This document shows, piece by piece, positions 1 through 8,400 of a stretch of DNA of 64,000 nucleotides (position 1 is its first letter; every line of letters starts with the position of its first letter). Below the pieces are notes generated by a model. The model was given only the letters and a program-made list of their open reading frames with translations. It made no database searches and had not been told where the DNA came from. The DNA is from CBDDCX01 sp965226925 (GTDB taxonomy: Bacteria; Gemmatimonadota; Gemmatimonadetes; Longimicrobiales; Gaopeijiaceae). A program made the translations under genes and the position numbers. The DNA lies in NCBI GenBank assembly GCA_965226925.1, contig CBDDEN010000008.1, positions 1 through 64,000 of the forward strand, read 5' to 3'.

Positions 1-1
1 G

Positions 2-112
2 ACGGCCCTCTACCACGACCTTGAGCTGGTGACCGGCAACCTTCGACACTTCCAGCGTATCCCCAACCTACGAATGAACCACATCCTCCCGGATTCTCGC
101 CCCAGTTCCTGA
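2..112 (+). CDS. C-terminal end of a PIN-domain toxin (VapC-like), cut by window edge
   Basis: Only the last 36 codons are present; the start lies upstream of the window. The tail LVTGNLRHFQRIP is the usual C-terminal PIN motif of VapC ribonucleases, where an acidic active-site region is followed by 'L-V-T-x-N-x-x-H-F'. VapC toxins cleave RNA (often initiator tRNA) and pair with a VapB antitoxin, which would lie upstream. It is the first of four toxin-antitoxin remnants or modules in 2.5 kb. Family assignment is from the motif alone. Confidence 0.7.
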   Translation, partial: TALYHDLELVTGNLRHFQRIPNLRMNHILPDSRPSS

Positions 113-148
113 GCCGACGCTTTCCCGTCCGCTCTCGCCCTCAGTTGC

Positions 149-288
149 GCATAACGCGCACTAAATCAGCGACGCGCGCCGATCAGGCGCGTGTGCTGCC
201 GGCCCCTCTGCTCGAGGCTAGTACCCCAATCGTGATCCGGCGGCGGCTCGGCGCGCAAGCGCCGAGTTAACGCTGATTGGAGGTTATC
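149..288. repeat. attC-like long inverted repeat 1
   Basis: ATAAC (151-155) plus AATCAGCG (164-171) are complemented by CGCTGATT (271-278) plus GTTAT (283-287). The paired boxes with unequal spacers, and the position just after a toxin gene, resemble the R''/L'' and L'/R' boxes of integron attC recombination sites. The right outer box is not a perfect GTTRRRY. A perfect 20-bp hairpin lies inside at 247-266, so a plain terminator is an alternative. Confidence 0.35.
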
Positions 289-542
289 CGACGTGGCACT
301 CGCTGCCCAGATAGGCCGGACCGTAATCAACCAGCGACACGGTCGTCACCCCGTTACCACAGCATCAAGCATCTAGAAAGCTCACGACCTCGCGGACGAA
401 GATCTCAGGTACGGTGTGCATCGCGGCGTGCTGCTGTCCTGGCAAGATGCAAATGCGCGCATCGTGTAGCGCAGCCGCCACGCCCCTGGCTCCGGCGCCC
501 CACCAAGGTGTCTTGGCCGGCCTCGACCACGCCTGGACAGAG

Positions 543-558
543 TAGCACAGTCGTGCTA
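543..558. promoter_or_regulatory. Palindromic operator of the AbrB/Doc module
   Basis: TAGCAC-AGTC-GTGCTA is a perfect inverted repeat 40 bp before the antitoxin start, and TATTAT directly follows as a possible -10 box. Such a site fits autoregulation by an AbrB-fold antitoxin. The role is inferred from position. Confidence 0.45.
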
Positions 559-597
559 TTATTCGTCCGTTTCCCCCTCTAACCTCATGAGGTACTT

Positions 598-825
598 GTG
601 GTCCGCACTGTCACGCTGCGCAAGATGGGTGGCTCCATCGGTGCCACTCTCCCCAAGGATCTAGCTGACCGGCTACATCTCGATGTAGGCGACCAGGTTT
701 TCGTCGTGGCCACCGAAAAGGGCCTCCTCATCACCCCCTACGATCCGTCCTTTGATAAGGCGATGGCTGCTTACCGCCGTGGGGCGAAGAAGTACAAGAA
801 CGCCCTTCGTGAACTGGCAAAGTAG
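598..825 (+). CDS. AbrB/MazE-fold antitoxin of a Doc module
   Basis: A 75-residue protein with a GTG start. The swapped-hairpin AbrB motif (VTLRKMGGSIGATLPKD at residues 4-20, then LDVGDQVFV) is the DNA-binding half. The C-terminal helix ending in NALRELAK is the part that usually wraps the toxin. It should repress its own promoter through the palindrome at 543-558 and neutralise the Doc toxin encoded 9 bp downstream. Full length for the family. Confidence 0.8.
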   Translation: MVRTVTLRKMGGSIGATLPKDLADRLHLDVGDQVFVVATEKGLLITPYDPSFDKAMAAYRRGAKKYKNALRELAK

Positions 826-834
826 CCCTCTCCT

Positions 835-1233
835 GTGCCAACCGAACCCACCTGGATCGACCGCCAGATGATCGAGACACTTCATGCTGACCAGGTCCTG
901 GAGCATGGAGGCAGCCTCGGCATTCGCGACGAGGGGCTCCTCGAGTCCGCCCTCGCCCGGCCCCAGCAGAAGTGGCACTACGCGTCCGGCACGGACCTCG
1001 CGACACTTGCGGCCGCGTACGCCTTCGGTATCGCCAAGAACCATCCCTTTGTCGACGGAAACAAGCGGGCTGCTCTCGTCGCCGCCTACACCTTTCTCGC
1101 CGTCAACGACTTCGAGCTCGATGCGCCCGAGCCCGAGGCCGTCAGCATGATTCTTGGTACGGCGGATGGCTCTCTCTCCGAGGAGGATCTCGCCTCGTGG
1201 ATCCGATCCCACCTCACCCCCTGGGTCGACTGA
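835..1233 (+). CDS. doc: Fic-family toxin Doc (death on curing)
   Basis: A 132-residue protein with a GTG start. The Fic motif HPFVDGNKR is complete at about residues 63-71, preceded by the usual helix GSLGIRDEGLLESAL. Doc proteins phosphorylate EF-Tu and stop translation; the conserved His and the Asn/Lys/Arg of the anion-binding loop are all present, so the enzyme looks intact. It follows its antitoxin by 9 bp and is surely co-transcribed with it. Length is normal for Doc. Confidence 0.88.
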   Translation: MPTEPTWIDRQMIETLHADQVLEHGGSLGIRDEGLLESALARPQQKWHYASGTDLATLAAAYAFGIAKNHPFVDGNKRAALVAAYTFLAVNDFELDAPEPEAVSMILGTADGSLSEEDLASWIRSHLTPWVD

Positions 1234-1312
1234 ATCCGCGGAGTCCCTCTCCGAGCCCCGTCGCCAGCATCGCCCACTCCTCAATTCAATGCCGCTACGT
1301 CCTTCAGTTGGC

Positions 1313-1463
1313 GTCTAACGTTCAGGGCCTCCGAACCGGCCCTCACCTTCGTTCGCTACTTCTGCTTCCTGCGTCGAGCCACTTTGGCTGACCAATGCCC
1401 GCCCGTTGGGCCGGTTGGGTCGAGGGCCGCCTATAGCGGCCCGAGCCGGAGGCCCCGTGTTAT
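1313..1463. repeat. attC-like long inverted repeat 2
   Basis: GTCTAAC (1313-1319, a perfect RYYYAAC box) then GGGCCTCC (1325-1332) pair with GGAGGCCC (1448-1455) and GTTA (1459-1462). Nested inside are AACCGGCCC (1334-1342) with GGGCCGGTT (1408-1416), and the hairpin GGGCCGC-CTATA-GCGGCCC (1424-1442). The overall plan and its place directly behind the Doc gene recall an integron attC site. The right-hand box departs from GTTRRRY after GTT-A, so the call is tentative. Confidence 0.35.
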
Positions 1464-1508
1464 TGGATGTGGCGCCTCCGCCAGGGCTCTCGGTTCCAAC
1501 TCGGAATC

Positions 1509-1844
1509 TCAGGCCTTCACCGGCTCCTTCTCCACTTCGAGATCTTCGAAGAGCTGAATCCGAACTTTCCCGTCTGGAAAGCTCGCGCTGATTTCCAGCT
1601 CCCCCCCCATCGCTTCCACGAATCGCCTTAGCGAACTCAGGTACATGTCCGTGCGACGCTCCAGCTTCGACACGGTCGCCTGATTCAGTCCAAGGACTTC
1701 GGCCAACTCTTGCTGTGAGAGTGCCCGAGCCTGTCGCAGTTCTTGAAGCGGAAGCTCAGCCAGGAGTTCCTCCGTCCGCTTCTGGATCCGTTCCTGTCGC
1801 TCCGGGTCCATCTTCTCCCGGATGGTGCGGAAACTCGTTGCCAT
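1509..1844 (-). CDS. higA: XRE-family antitoxin (HigA-like)
   Basis: A 111-residue protein. A helix-turn-helix of the XRE type lies at about residues 40-65 (LRQARALSQQELAEVLGLNQ, then ATVSKLERR), followed by a short beta tail. The ATG at 1844 gives the family-typical N-terminus; upstream in-frame starts run into the toxin gene. It follows the toxin gene by 4 bp, the reversed toxin-first order typical of HigBA and related pairs. It should bind and silence the toxin and its own promoter. Confidence 0.8.
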   Translation of the reverse strand: MATSFRTIREKMDPERQERIQKRTEELLAELPLQELRQARALSQQELAEVLGLNQATVSKLERRTDMYLSSLRRFVEAMGGELEISASFPDGKVRIQLFEDLEVEKEPVKA

Positions 1845-1848
1845 TAGA

Positions 1849-2202
1849 TCAACCCTCTTCGTTGAGGAGTTCAAGGTGGTCGTCGTACAGGTCATCGGCC
1901 CGAGGCAGGAAGACGTCGTACCACCGATCATCCCCCGTCTTGTCTCCTGCGATCAGGAGAATCGCCACCCTTCTCGGATCGAACGCATACAGCGTGCGAT
2001 ATGGACGTCCATGCACCTGTGACCTGAGTTCCCTCATGTGCGAGTGTCTCGACGACGCCACCCCACTGCTGTAGGGGAAGGGTAGTTGGGGGCCGTGATT
2101 CTCCAAGAGTCCGATCGTCGCTGCGATCTCCTCTTGCTCGTCGGCTGCTAGCTTGTCGAACCACTCCAGCCCTTGATCCGTGACCTCAACCTCATATGCC
2201 AT
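1849..2202 (-). CDS. higB: RelE/HigB-like toxin (phage Gp49 type)
   Basis: A 117-residue protein beginning MAYEVEVTDQGLEWFDKL. The block 'HMRELRSQVHGRPYRTLYAFDPRRVAILLIAGDKTG' region (about residues 55-92) is the hallmark of the HigB/Gp49 family of ribosome-dependent mRNA interferases. First gene of a two-gene operon with the XRE antitoxin; its promoter must lie at 2203-2320, between it and the divergent RHH gene. Confidence 0.78.
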   Translation of the reverse strand: MAYEVEVTDQGLEWFDKLAADEQEEIAATIGLLENHGPQLPFPYSSGVASSRHSHMRELRSQVHGRPYRTLYAFDPRRVAILLIAGDKTGDDRWYDVFLPRADDLYDDHLELLNEEG

Positions 2203-2301
2203 CTATGGAATATGCCGCACTATGCATACTCCCGCCATATCCGGTCGGTTCCTGCTACGGGCTTCCTCATCGCTTCCAGCGCCTTGCCTGGGCTCTCTCG
2301 T

Positions 2302-2321
2302 TTGTCTTACATTGTCTTACA
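2302..2321. promoter_or_regulatory. Tandem 10-bp direct repeat before the RHH antitoxin
   Basis: TTGTCTTACA occurs twice in tandem (2302-2311, 2312-2321), the second copy ending on the A of the ATG. Ribbon-helix-helix antitoxins often bind tandem sites over their own promoter, so this is a plausible operator. Confidence 0.35.
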
Positions 2322-2500
2322 TGGAGACCTCGACCGTTACCATCCGCCTTGATCCCGAACTCGAGAAGGAGCTCGACCGTGCGGCCGAACGGAGCGGCAG
2401 GAGCCGAAGCGACGTCGTGAGAGATGCGCTGCGTCGCCAGTTGGCTCTCACCCGGTTCGACGATCTGCGTCGTCGTATCATGCCTCTCGCTGAAGCTCGT
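2321..2500 (+). pseudogene. Ribbon-helix-helix antitoxin truncated by the transposon
   Basis: The N-terminal 60 codons encode a clean CopG/Arc-type RHH domain (TVTIRLDPELEKELDRAAE, then RSRSDVVRDAL) followed by the linker FDDLRRRIMPLAEAR that normally precedes the toxin-binding end of this antitoxin family. After the junction at 2500/2501 the frame runs on for 15 codons in transposon DNA to a stop at 2545. The toxin that should follow is absent from the window, so the module is broken. Confidence 0.75.
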
Positions 2501-2545
2501 CTTGCACGGCTGTCCCTATCGCAGTATATTGATTGTATGGCATAG

Positions 2546-2707
2546 TTACTCGGTTTTCGGCTCTTTCGGCTCGCTTTCCTGAGCCACGCGTTTCAACTCC
2601 TTCACGACGCGTTTGCTGAACACCTTCTGCATGATCTCGTCTCCCGTGAGTTTGCTCACGTCCTTGGGGAGCCGGTCCTTCTCTCTGCGCTTGGTGGAAT
2701 CAACCAT
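2546..2707 (-). CDS. 53-residue transposon-encoded protein, start overlaps transposase start
   Basis: Encodes MVDSTKRREKDRLPKD...EPKEPKTE, very rich in Lys, Arg and Glu, with a predicted helix containing TGDEIMQKVFSKRVVKELKR. Its ATG shares the palindrome CATG with the divergent transposase ATG (2706), so the two messages start on the same four bases in opposite directions. An identical gene is in the right copy. A DNA-binding or transposition-regulating accessory is possible but unproven; a chance frame is the alternative. Coherent amphipathic composition and a sensible stop argue for a real gene. Confidence 0.5.
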   Translation of the reverse strand: MVDSTKRREKDRLPKDVSKLTGDEIMQKVFSKRVVKELKRVAQESEPKEPKTE

Positions 2708-3617
2708 GTCGAGCACCGCCAATATCAATCTGATGTCGTTGATGGATCGCTTCGGAACCGAAGAGACCTGCCGGGAATACCTCGAAAAGCTGCGCTGGCC
2801 GTCTGGTGTCGCCTGCCCGCGTTGCGGTGACATGTCCGTATCCGAGATCACCACTCGGGACCAGTTCGATTGCAACGGATGCCGCTACCGCTTCTCTGTG
2901 ACCTCGGGGACGATCTTCGACAACACCAAGCTTCCTCTGCGGAAGTGGTTCGTGGCCATGTACCTGATGATCGAGTCTAAGAAGGGGATCAGCGCGAACC
3001 AGATGAAGCGCACCCTCGGAGTCTCCTACAAGACCGCTTGGCACCTCTGTCACCGCATCCGTGAGGCCATGACTACCGACCGCTTCGAGGGACCGACGCT
3101 GTTCGGGATCATCGAAGTGGACGAGACGTTTGTCGGTGGTCGCCAGCGAGGCAAGGGCAGAGGACCCTACTCGACGACCAACAAGTCCATCGTCGTGGGT
3201 GCCGTGCAGCGTGACGGGCGCGTCCGCCTGGAGCGCATCCCGAACACGAAACGGGCCACCTTGGACGACTTCATCAAGCGCACCGTCACCGATGAAGCCC
3301 TCGCCATCTACACCGACGAGTTTCCGGCCTACCGTGGCCTCGGGGACCGTATGGGCATCGAGCATGACACCGTGCAGCACAACCTCGACGAATGGGTCGT
3401 GGGCGATGTCCACACGAACAGCGTCGAAGGCATGTGGAGCCTGTTCAAGCGTTCCGTCATGGGTGCCTTCCACAAGATCAGCGTGAAGCATATGGACCGT
3501 TACCTCGAAGAGCTTGAATGGCGCTTCAACAACAGGGATAACCCGCTCATTTTCCGGGATCTTCTTCTTCGGATTCTTGACGGGAAGGCTCTTCGCTATC
3601 GAAGCTTGACGGCATAG
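2706..3617 (+). CDS. IS1595-family (ISXO2-like) DDE transposase, left copy
   Basis: 303 residues from the ATG at 2706; an upstream in-frame start at 2613 would add 31 residues of antisense-like sequence and is not favoured. An N-terminal zinc ribbon (C37-x2-C40, C56-x2-C59) is followed by a helical DNA-binding part (residues 75-125) and the ISXO2 catalytic domain. Likely catalytic residues are D139 (EVDE), D204 (YTDEF), N238 or E241 (HTNSVEG) and K248, the DD(N/E)K pattern of the family. Its last 71 bp overlap the convergent passenger gene. The right copy encodes the same protein. Confidence 0.9.
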   Translation: MSSTANINLMSLMDRFGTEETCREYLEKLRWPSGVACPRCGDMSVSEITTRDQFDCNGCRYRFSVTSGTIFDNTKLPLRKWFVAMYLMIESKKGISANQMKRTLGVSYKTAWHLCHRIREAMTTDRFEGPTLFGIIEVDETFVGGRQRGKGRGPYSTTNKSIVVGAVQRDGRVRLERIPNTKRATLDDFIKRTVTDEALAIYTDEFPAYRGLGDRMGIEHDTVQHNLDEWVVGDVHTNSVEGMWSLFKRSVMGAFHKISVKHMDRYLEELEWRFNNRDNPLIFRDLLLRILDGKALRYRSLTA

Positions 3618-5025
3618 CCAGCCGCTTCAATGACTCCTGAATAAGCTCAAAGTCCTTCACGTAGCCCGGACCGCTTGCGTTATACGCTCGGCTCTTCTCC
3701 AAGAGCGTATCTTTGGCCTCATCCACTTTGGCACGACTAGCACCCCCCATCTCCACCTCCGCAACGACATCGACGAAGTGATCGCGGGCTCGCTTCAACT
3801 GCTCCGCCGGTGGGTAGACAGAGAGGTCGCCCAACTCAAGCGCCTTCAGGGACTCTTCGTACTCGCCGCCCGATTTCCCGAGGACGGCCCCAAGATCAAC
3901 CCCCAATTGCTTCGCAGCCCGCTTGATATCGCGTCGCAAGAGGCCGCGCATGTGTCCATGGGAACCCACAGCAATCAGGTCAACGGGGCCGTACTTCTTC
4001 TCGACCGCCTCTATCGTTTCCTCGCTCAGGAAGGGCTTCATCTCAGGGTAGTGTTCCCCGTACATGAAGCTCAGTCGCTTCATGAGCAGACCAGCGTCTA
4101 CGGGGTTCAGTGGTGCCTTCACGGCCCCCCACCAGGCCCTTAGCCGCTCCTCACGGTCTACCAGGCCCATCTCGCGGATGTCGCCCGGAACGGGGATTAA
4201 GACAACACCCCGGTTGGGGGCGTCAGGAATAGAATCGGGATCGACTTCAATCCCATGGTCGTTCTTCAGGTGGCGGACCAGTAGACTCTTGTCGAGGTTC
4301 TTGAACGGGCATTGCCCGCACTCGTAGTTGGGATACTGATTCCAACGGGAAACCCTGTAGGGTGCCGTCTCGGGATGAACTGTTGTTGACGCCTTCTCAG
4401 ATGCAAGCGGCGAGGCGAGACTCGGTAGAGGCGGTAGCCGAGTCCGCGCATACCAAGGGGTGCGCCATTCTTCCCACCGCCATCCCGCGTGATATCGGCG
4501 ATGGTGGCAGGAGAAAAAGAAAGTGCGCTGGACGGCACGTATGTTCTCGCCCGTAACCCGTAGCGTAATGAGGGTTATGCCCCCCTCCCAGATTTTGTGA
4601 GGGCCGAGGCGGGCCACCGGATGCGGGAAGTCAGCGCACACCACTTCGATCCCTGGGTCGTCATCAGCGACAATATCGAGTAGATCGCCGCCCGTGTCTT
4701 GCCAGTGCAGGCGGATTGTTGGGATATCGGAGCGGCGGTGGACACCACCTGGCCTAATCTCACGAACGGACACAACACGCACGGCACATTTCTTTGCAGC
4801 CACCCGACCCTTGTTGTGGATCTTTACGCGAGCCCGGAAACCCTGGCTTGCATCGTAGCGTGGCTTGGGGCGCACGATGGGCCGATATGCACGAAGCGAC
4901 TCCGCGATTCCCAAAGCGCCGCCCACGAGAAGGGTTGCCCCAAGGATGCCAAAACCAGCTATCACGGCAGCTCCGGCGGCGCACACGGCGCTCCAGAGAG
5001 TGATATGCCCGGTCTTGTCTTCCAT
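3547..5025 (-). CDS. Transposon passenger: membrane-anchored C2H2 zinc-finger protein
   Basis: 492 residues, no recognised family. A hydrophobic segment at about residues 11-43 (WSAVCAAGAAVIAGFGILGA onward) would anchor it, followed by a beta-rich extramembrane part (55-175). C236-x2-C239-x12-H252-x4-H257 is a classical C2H2 zinc-finger pattern, rare in bacteria, where Ros-type fingers have a shorter loop. The C-terminal 200 residues are mostly helical and charged, ending in an acidic tail (SEEPSRQESEEEDPGK). The gene is tail-to-tail with the transposase and is intact here. It differs from the right copy by a Met/Thr change at a GAGATG/GAGACG site. Function unknown. Confidence 0.75.
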   Translation of the reverse strand: MEDKTGHITLWSAVCAAGAAVIAGFGILGATLLVGGALGIAESLRAYRPIVRPKPRYDASQGFRARVKIHNKGRVAAKKCAVRVVSVREIRPGGVHRRSDIPTIRLHWQDTGGDLLDIVADDDPGIEVVCADFPHPVARLGPHKIWEGGITLITLRVTGENIRAVQRTFFFSCHHRRYHAGWRWEEWRTPWYARTRLPPLPSLASPLASEKASTTVHPETAPYRVSRWNQYPNYECGQCPFKNLDKSLLVRHLKNDHGIEVDPDSIPDAPNRGVVLIPVPGDIREMGLVDREERLRAWWGAVKAPLNPVDAGLLMKRLSFMYGEHYPEMKPFLSEETIEAVEKKYGPVDLIAVGSHGHMRGLLRRDIKRAAKQLGVDLGAVLGKSGGEYEESLKALELGDLSVYPPAEQLKRARDHFVDVVAEVEMGGASRAKVDEAKDTLLEKSRAYNASGPGYVKDFELIQESLKRLAMPSSFDSEEPSRQESEEEDPGK

Positions 5026-5078
5026 GCACCGGAAGCTAACTGATGCGCAGTATCCCGTGCAACAGGGTTACAATCACC

Positions 5079-5409
5079 TGTCGATTGCTTCGCGGTACCG
5101 GCCCAGATAGGCGGTACGCCGGCCCATCCAGATGAGTGCGTCCGCATCGTCGGGGTCCGTCGCCAGGGCGTCTTCCGCCTCGGCAAATCAGGCTTGATAG
5201 ACCTCGAGGGTCGCCGCCGGGATTCTCGGGGAAACCAGCGTATCGCCCAGGAGAGAGATGGCTTCGGCGCCGACCGGGGGCGCCGGGCGCGCCAGCCCGG
5301 TCGTGGACGCGGTCGGCGCGTCCACTCTCTCGGCGCGATCGCCGGAGCTACAGGCGACCGTCGACGCGACGAGCGCCACGACGGGAAGCAAGCGGGTCGG
5401 GTGGGTCAT
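5079..5409 (-). pseudogene. TPR lipoprotein, in-frame stop and transposon truncation
   Basis: Starts MTHPTRLLPVVALVASTVAC with a lipobox (STVAC). After 73 codons a TGA at 5188-5190 interrupts it; the frame then continues as FAEAEDALATDPDDADALIW, a typical tetratricopeptide stretch, until the transposon end at 5078. The 3' part is not found in the window. It lies 13 bp downstream of the BNR propeller gene on the same strand and probably shared its transcript. The single stop could be a true mutation or a base error. Confidence 0.65.
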
Positions 5410-5422
5410 TCCTGAATCGCCT

Positions 5423-8400
5423 CTACTGAGAGACCAGTTGAGTTCCCTCGTCCCGTGGATCGAGGGGCTCGAGACCCAGTCGCTCCAGCTCACGGTTCAC
5501 CGCCTCGAGGTCCGTGGCCCACACCTCTTCCAGTCGGTCCGTATACCCCCGTAGCTCATCCACGAGGATCTGGAGGATCTCCTCCATGTTGTTCATGGGC
5601 CGCCCATCGCCGCGCTCGGACATGGACAAGAGGTTGGCGAGCCGATTGTTCACCTTGATCGGGAAGTTCAGCGGGTCCTGCCCGCTCCGGTTGCGAACCT
5701 GGTAGACCTTCGCCTCCACCTCCGAAGCGTTGGCGGTGAGCGTCTCGCCCGCCTCCGCCAAGCGCGCGTCGTCCGACCGCTCCAGGCGGTCGCCCAGTTG
5801 GGCCTTCACCCGCCGGACGGCGATGACCGCCGCGTTGGCTTCGTTCACCTTGTCCCTAACCCGCCGACCGAACTCGTACTGCGCCTGTAGGTCCGCGTCG
5901 GTCACGTCCGTGATCCATGGGTGGCGCCCGATCGCGAGCGGTGTGGTCTGAGTTTGCCCGTCGGCGCTCAGACGCACGGTGTACCGCCCTGGAGGCGCCG
6001 CGGGAGCCAGGTTGCGGACGCCCCACAGGATCATGCCGGGGAAGGTCACGGCCGGGGTGGTCTGCAGGTTCCACTGAACGAAATTCAAGCCGGCCTCGGT
6101 CGGCATCGTGTGGGGAGCCCAGCGGTCCGGCTCGGCCATGCTGTCGGCGGGTTCCTCGGTCGGCTCGAAGGTCCGTACGACCTCACCGGATGCGTCCAGG
6201 ATCTCGAGCAGGGCCCTCTCGGGCGCTGCGCTGAACCACCAACTCAACGTCACTCCGTTGGCCGAACGGTATGCGACGGGCGGCTCGAAGAGGGTCACCC
6301 GCTCGGACGTAACGTTCGGCGTCGCTTGCCTGATGGGCGCGGCGTTGTCGAGCACCCAGAAACCCCGTCCGTGCGTTCCGATCACGAGCTCGTTCTGCTC
6401 CGCGATCACGTCGACAACGGGGATGTCGGGCAAGTGGGGGTTCAGCTCCTGCCAGTGGGCGCCGTCGTCATACGAGATGTAGACACCGTGCTGCGTGCCC
6501 GCGTACAGCAGTCCCTCACGGTTAGGGTCCGCGCGTACCGCGTGTACGTATGCGTCCTCCCGAATCCCGTGCACGATCTTCCTCCACGTCCTGCCGTAGT
6601 CGTCGGTCTTCCAGATGTACGGCGAGAAGTCGTCCAGAAGCGGCCGGCGTACGGAGACGTACGCCCCCTCGGCGGAGAAGGGCGACGCGTCGATCTGGCT
6701 CACGCGACCGAAGTCGGGCATGTCCGGAGGCGTGACGTTCGTCCAAGTCTCGCCGCCGTCGCTGGTGACGTGGACCAGGCCGTCGTCGGAGCCGGTCCAG
6801 ATGACGTCGATGTTCACCTTGCCCGGGCCCACCGCGAAGATGGTCGCGTAGACCTCCGGCCCGTTCATGTCGCCAGTGATGGGGCCACCGGAGTGCTGAA
6901 GCGTCATCGGGTCGGCCCGCGTGAGATCGCCGCTCAGTGCGTCCCAGGTCCTTCCGCCGTCCGTGGTCCGCCACAGGCGCTGCGAGGACGTGTACAGGGT
7001 GTTCGGATCGAGAGGGGAAAAGAGGATCGGGAACGTCCACTGCCAACGCTCGACCAGGTCGGCGGCCGGCTCGCCCGAGTAGAACCACGGGTACGGGTTG
7101 ACCTCACGCGACGTGCCGAGGGTCCGGTTGAACTTGTCGACGTATCGACCGTTGTTCGTGCCCGAAAAGAAGACGTTGAGGTCCTTGGGGTCCGGGGCGA
7201 TGTAACCCGGCTCACCACCGCCCGCGCGGTAGGCAACGTCCATCGATCCCTCCGTGACGCTGCGTGGCGGGTTGCCCCGGCCGGGTCCTGCGGCACTGAA
7301 GCCGAACCGGCCGGCGTTCCAGTCCGACGGTAGGCACAACGTGCTGTTGTCCTGCTGGGAGCCGCACACGTGGAAAGGCACGTGGGCGGTGGTCACCGCG
7401 TGGTAGAACTGCGCGGTGGAGAACTCCTGGTCGGTCCACTCCCCTCCGGTGTCGGTGCTCACGGCCCCGCCACCATCGTTGCCCACGATCAAATGAGCTG
7501 GGTCGTCCGGATCGATCCAGAAGTCGTGGAAGTCGCCGTGGGTCCCGTTGTTGATGGTCTCGTAGGTCTCCCCGCCGTCCTCGGATCGGAAGAGCGACGT
7601 GTTCTGCATGTAGACAACTGATTCGTCCTGGTGATCGGCGAAGACGTGAGTGTAGTAGAAGGCCCGCTGCCGGATGGCTCGGTTGTCGTTGACCAGCTCC
7701 CAGGTGGCGCCCGCGTCGTCGCTCCGGAAGAGCCCGCCGTCGTCATTCTCGAACAGCGAGTACACGCGGTTCGAGTTCGCGCTGGACACCGCGAGGCCGA
7801 TCCGGCCCACCAGGCCTTCCTGGGGCATGCCCGGGTTCCGCGTGATTTCGGTCCAGCTCTCCCCGCCGTCGGTGCTCTTGAACATCCCGCTTCCTGGGCC
7901 GCCGGAGGACATCTGATACTCCTTGCGGTACGCCTCCCAGAGTGAGGCGTACAGGACGTCGGGGTCGTTGCGATCGATCACGAGGTCGATCGCGCCCGTC
8001 TCGGCGTTCCGATAGAGGACGCGGCGCCAGGTGTCACCACCGTCCGTGCTCTTGAAGACCCCGCGCTCCTCGCTGGGCGCGCTGTACTTCCCGAACGAGG
8101 CGACATACACGATGTCGGGGTTTGCGGGGTGGATGCGAATCTTCGAGATCCCGTGAGACTCCGTGAACCCCACGTGCTCCCACGTTTCGCCGGCGTCCGT
8201 GCTCCGGTACACGCCGTCGCCCGGCATGATGTTACCGCGGATGCACGTCTCGCCCGTGCCGATGAAGACCAGATCGGGGTTGGTCTCGCTCACCGCCACC
8301 GCGCCCACCGAAGCGGACGTGATCTGGAAGTCGGTGACCGAGCCCCAGTTTTCGCCACCGTCCGTGGTCTTCCAGAGACCTCCGCCTACCGCCCCGAAGT

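Larger units (their letters stand above)
113..597. other. 485-bp intergenic stretch with structured repeat and operator
   Basis: No credible gene is seen here; the reading frame at 277-582 has no family resemblance and composition typical of a chance frame. It holds the attC-like inverted repeat at 149-288, an inner perfect hairpin at 247-266 (8-bp stem CTCGGCGC, loop GCAA), and the palindromic operator at 543-558 in front of the antitoxin gene. Confidence 0.6.
2501..5078 (+). mobile_element. IS1595-family transposon, left copy
   Basis: This 2.58-kb segment reappears inverted at 49183-52644. It carries a small divergent gene, the DDE transposase and a convergent passenger gene. The inner end at 5078 reads inward (from the right) as GGTGATTGTA-N6-TTGCACGG. 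The outer end here starts only at CTTGCACGG; compared with the right copy, the outermost 15 bp of the terminal inverted repeat are missing. The outer end interrupts an antitoxin gene and the inner end interrupts a TPR lipoprotein gene. No target duplication is seen across the copy. Confidence 0.85.

Noticed and set aside
277..582. 101-codon frame between the PIN tail and the AbrB antitoxin
   Set aside because: Arg/Ser/Pro-rich with no domain, lies over a structured repeat and the operator; not a convincing gene.
2493..5086. Target-site duplication around the left transposon copy
   Set aside because: AAGCTCGT before and TGTCGATT after do not match. The right-copy outer flank (AGTCCATT on the minus strand) matches TGTCGATT at 6 of 8 positions, too weak to claim an inversion footprint.
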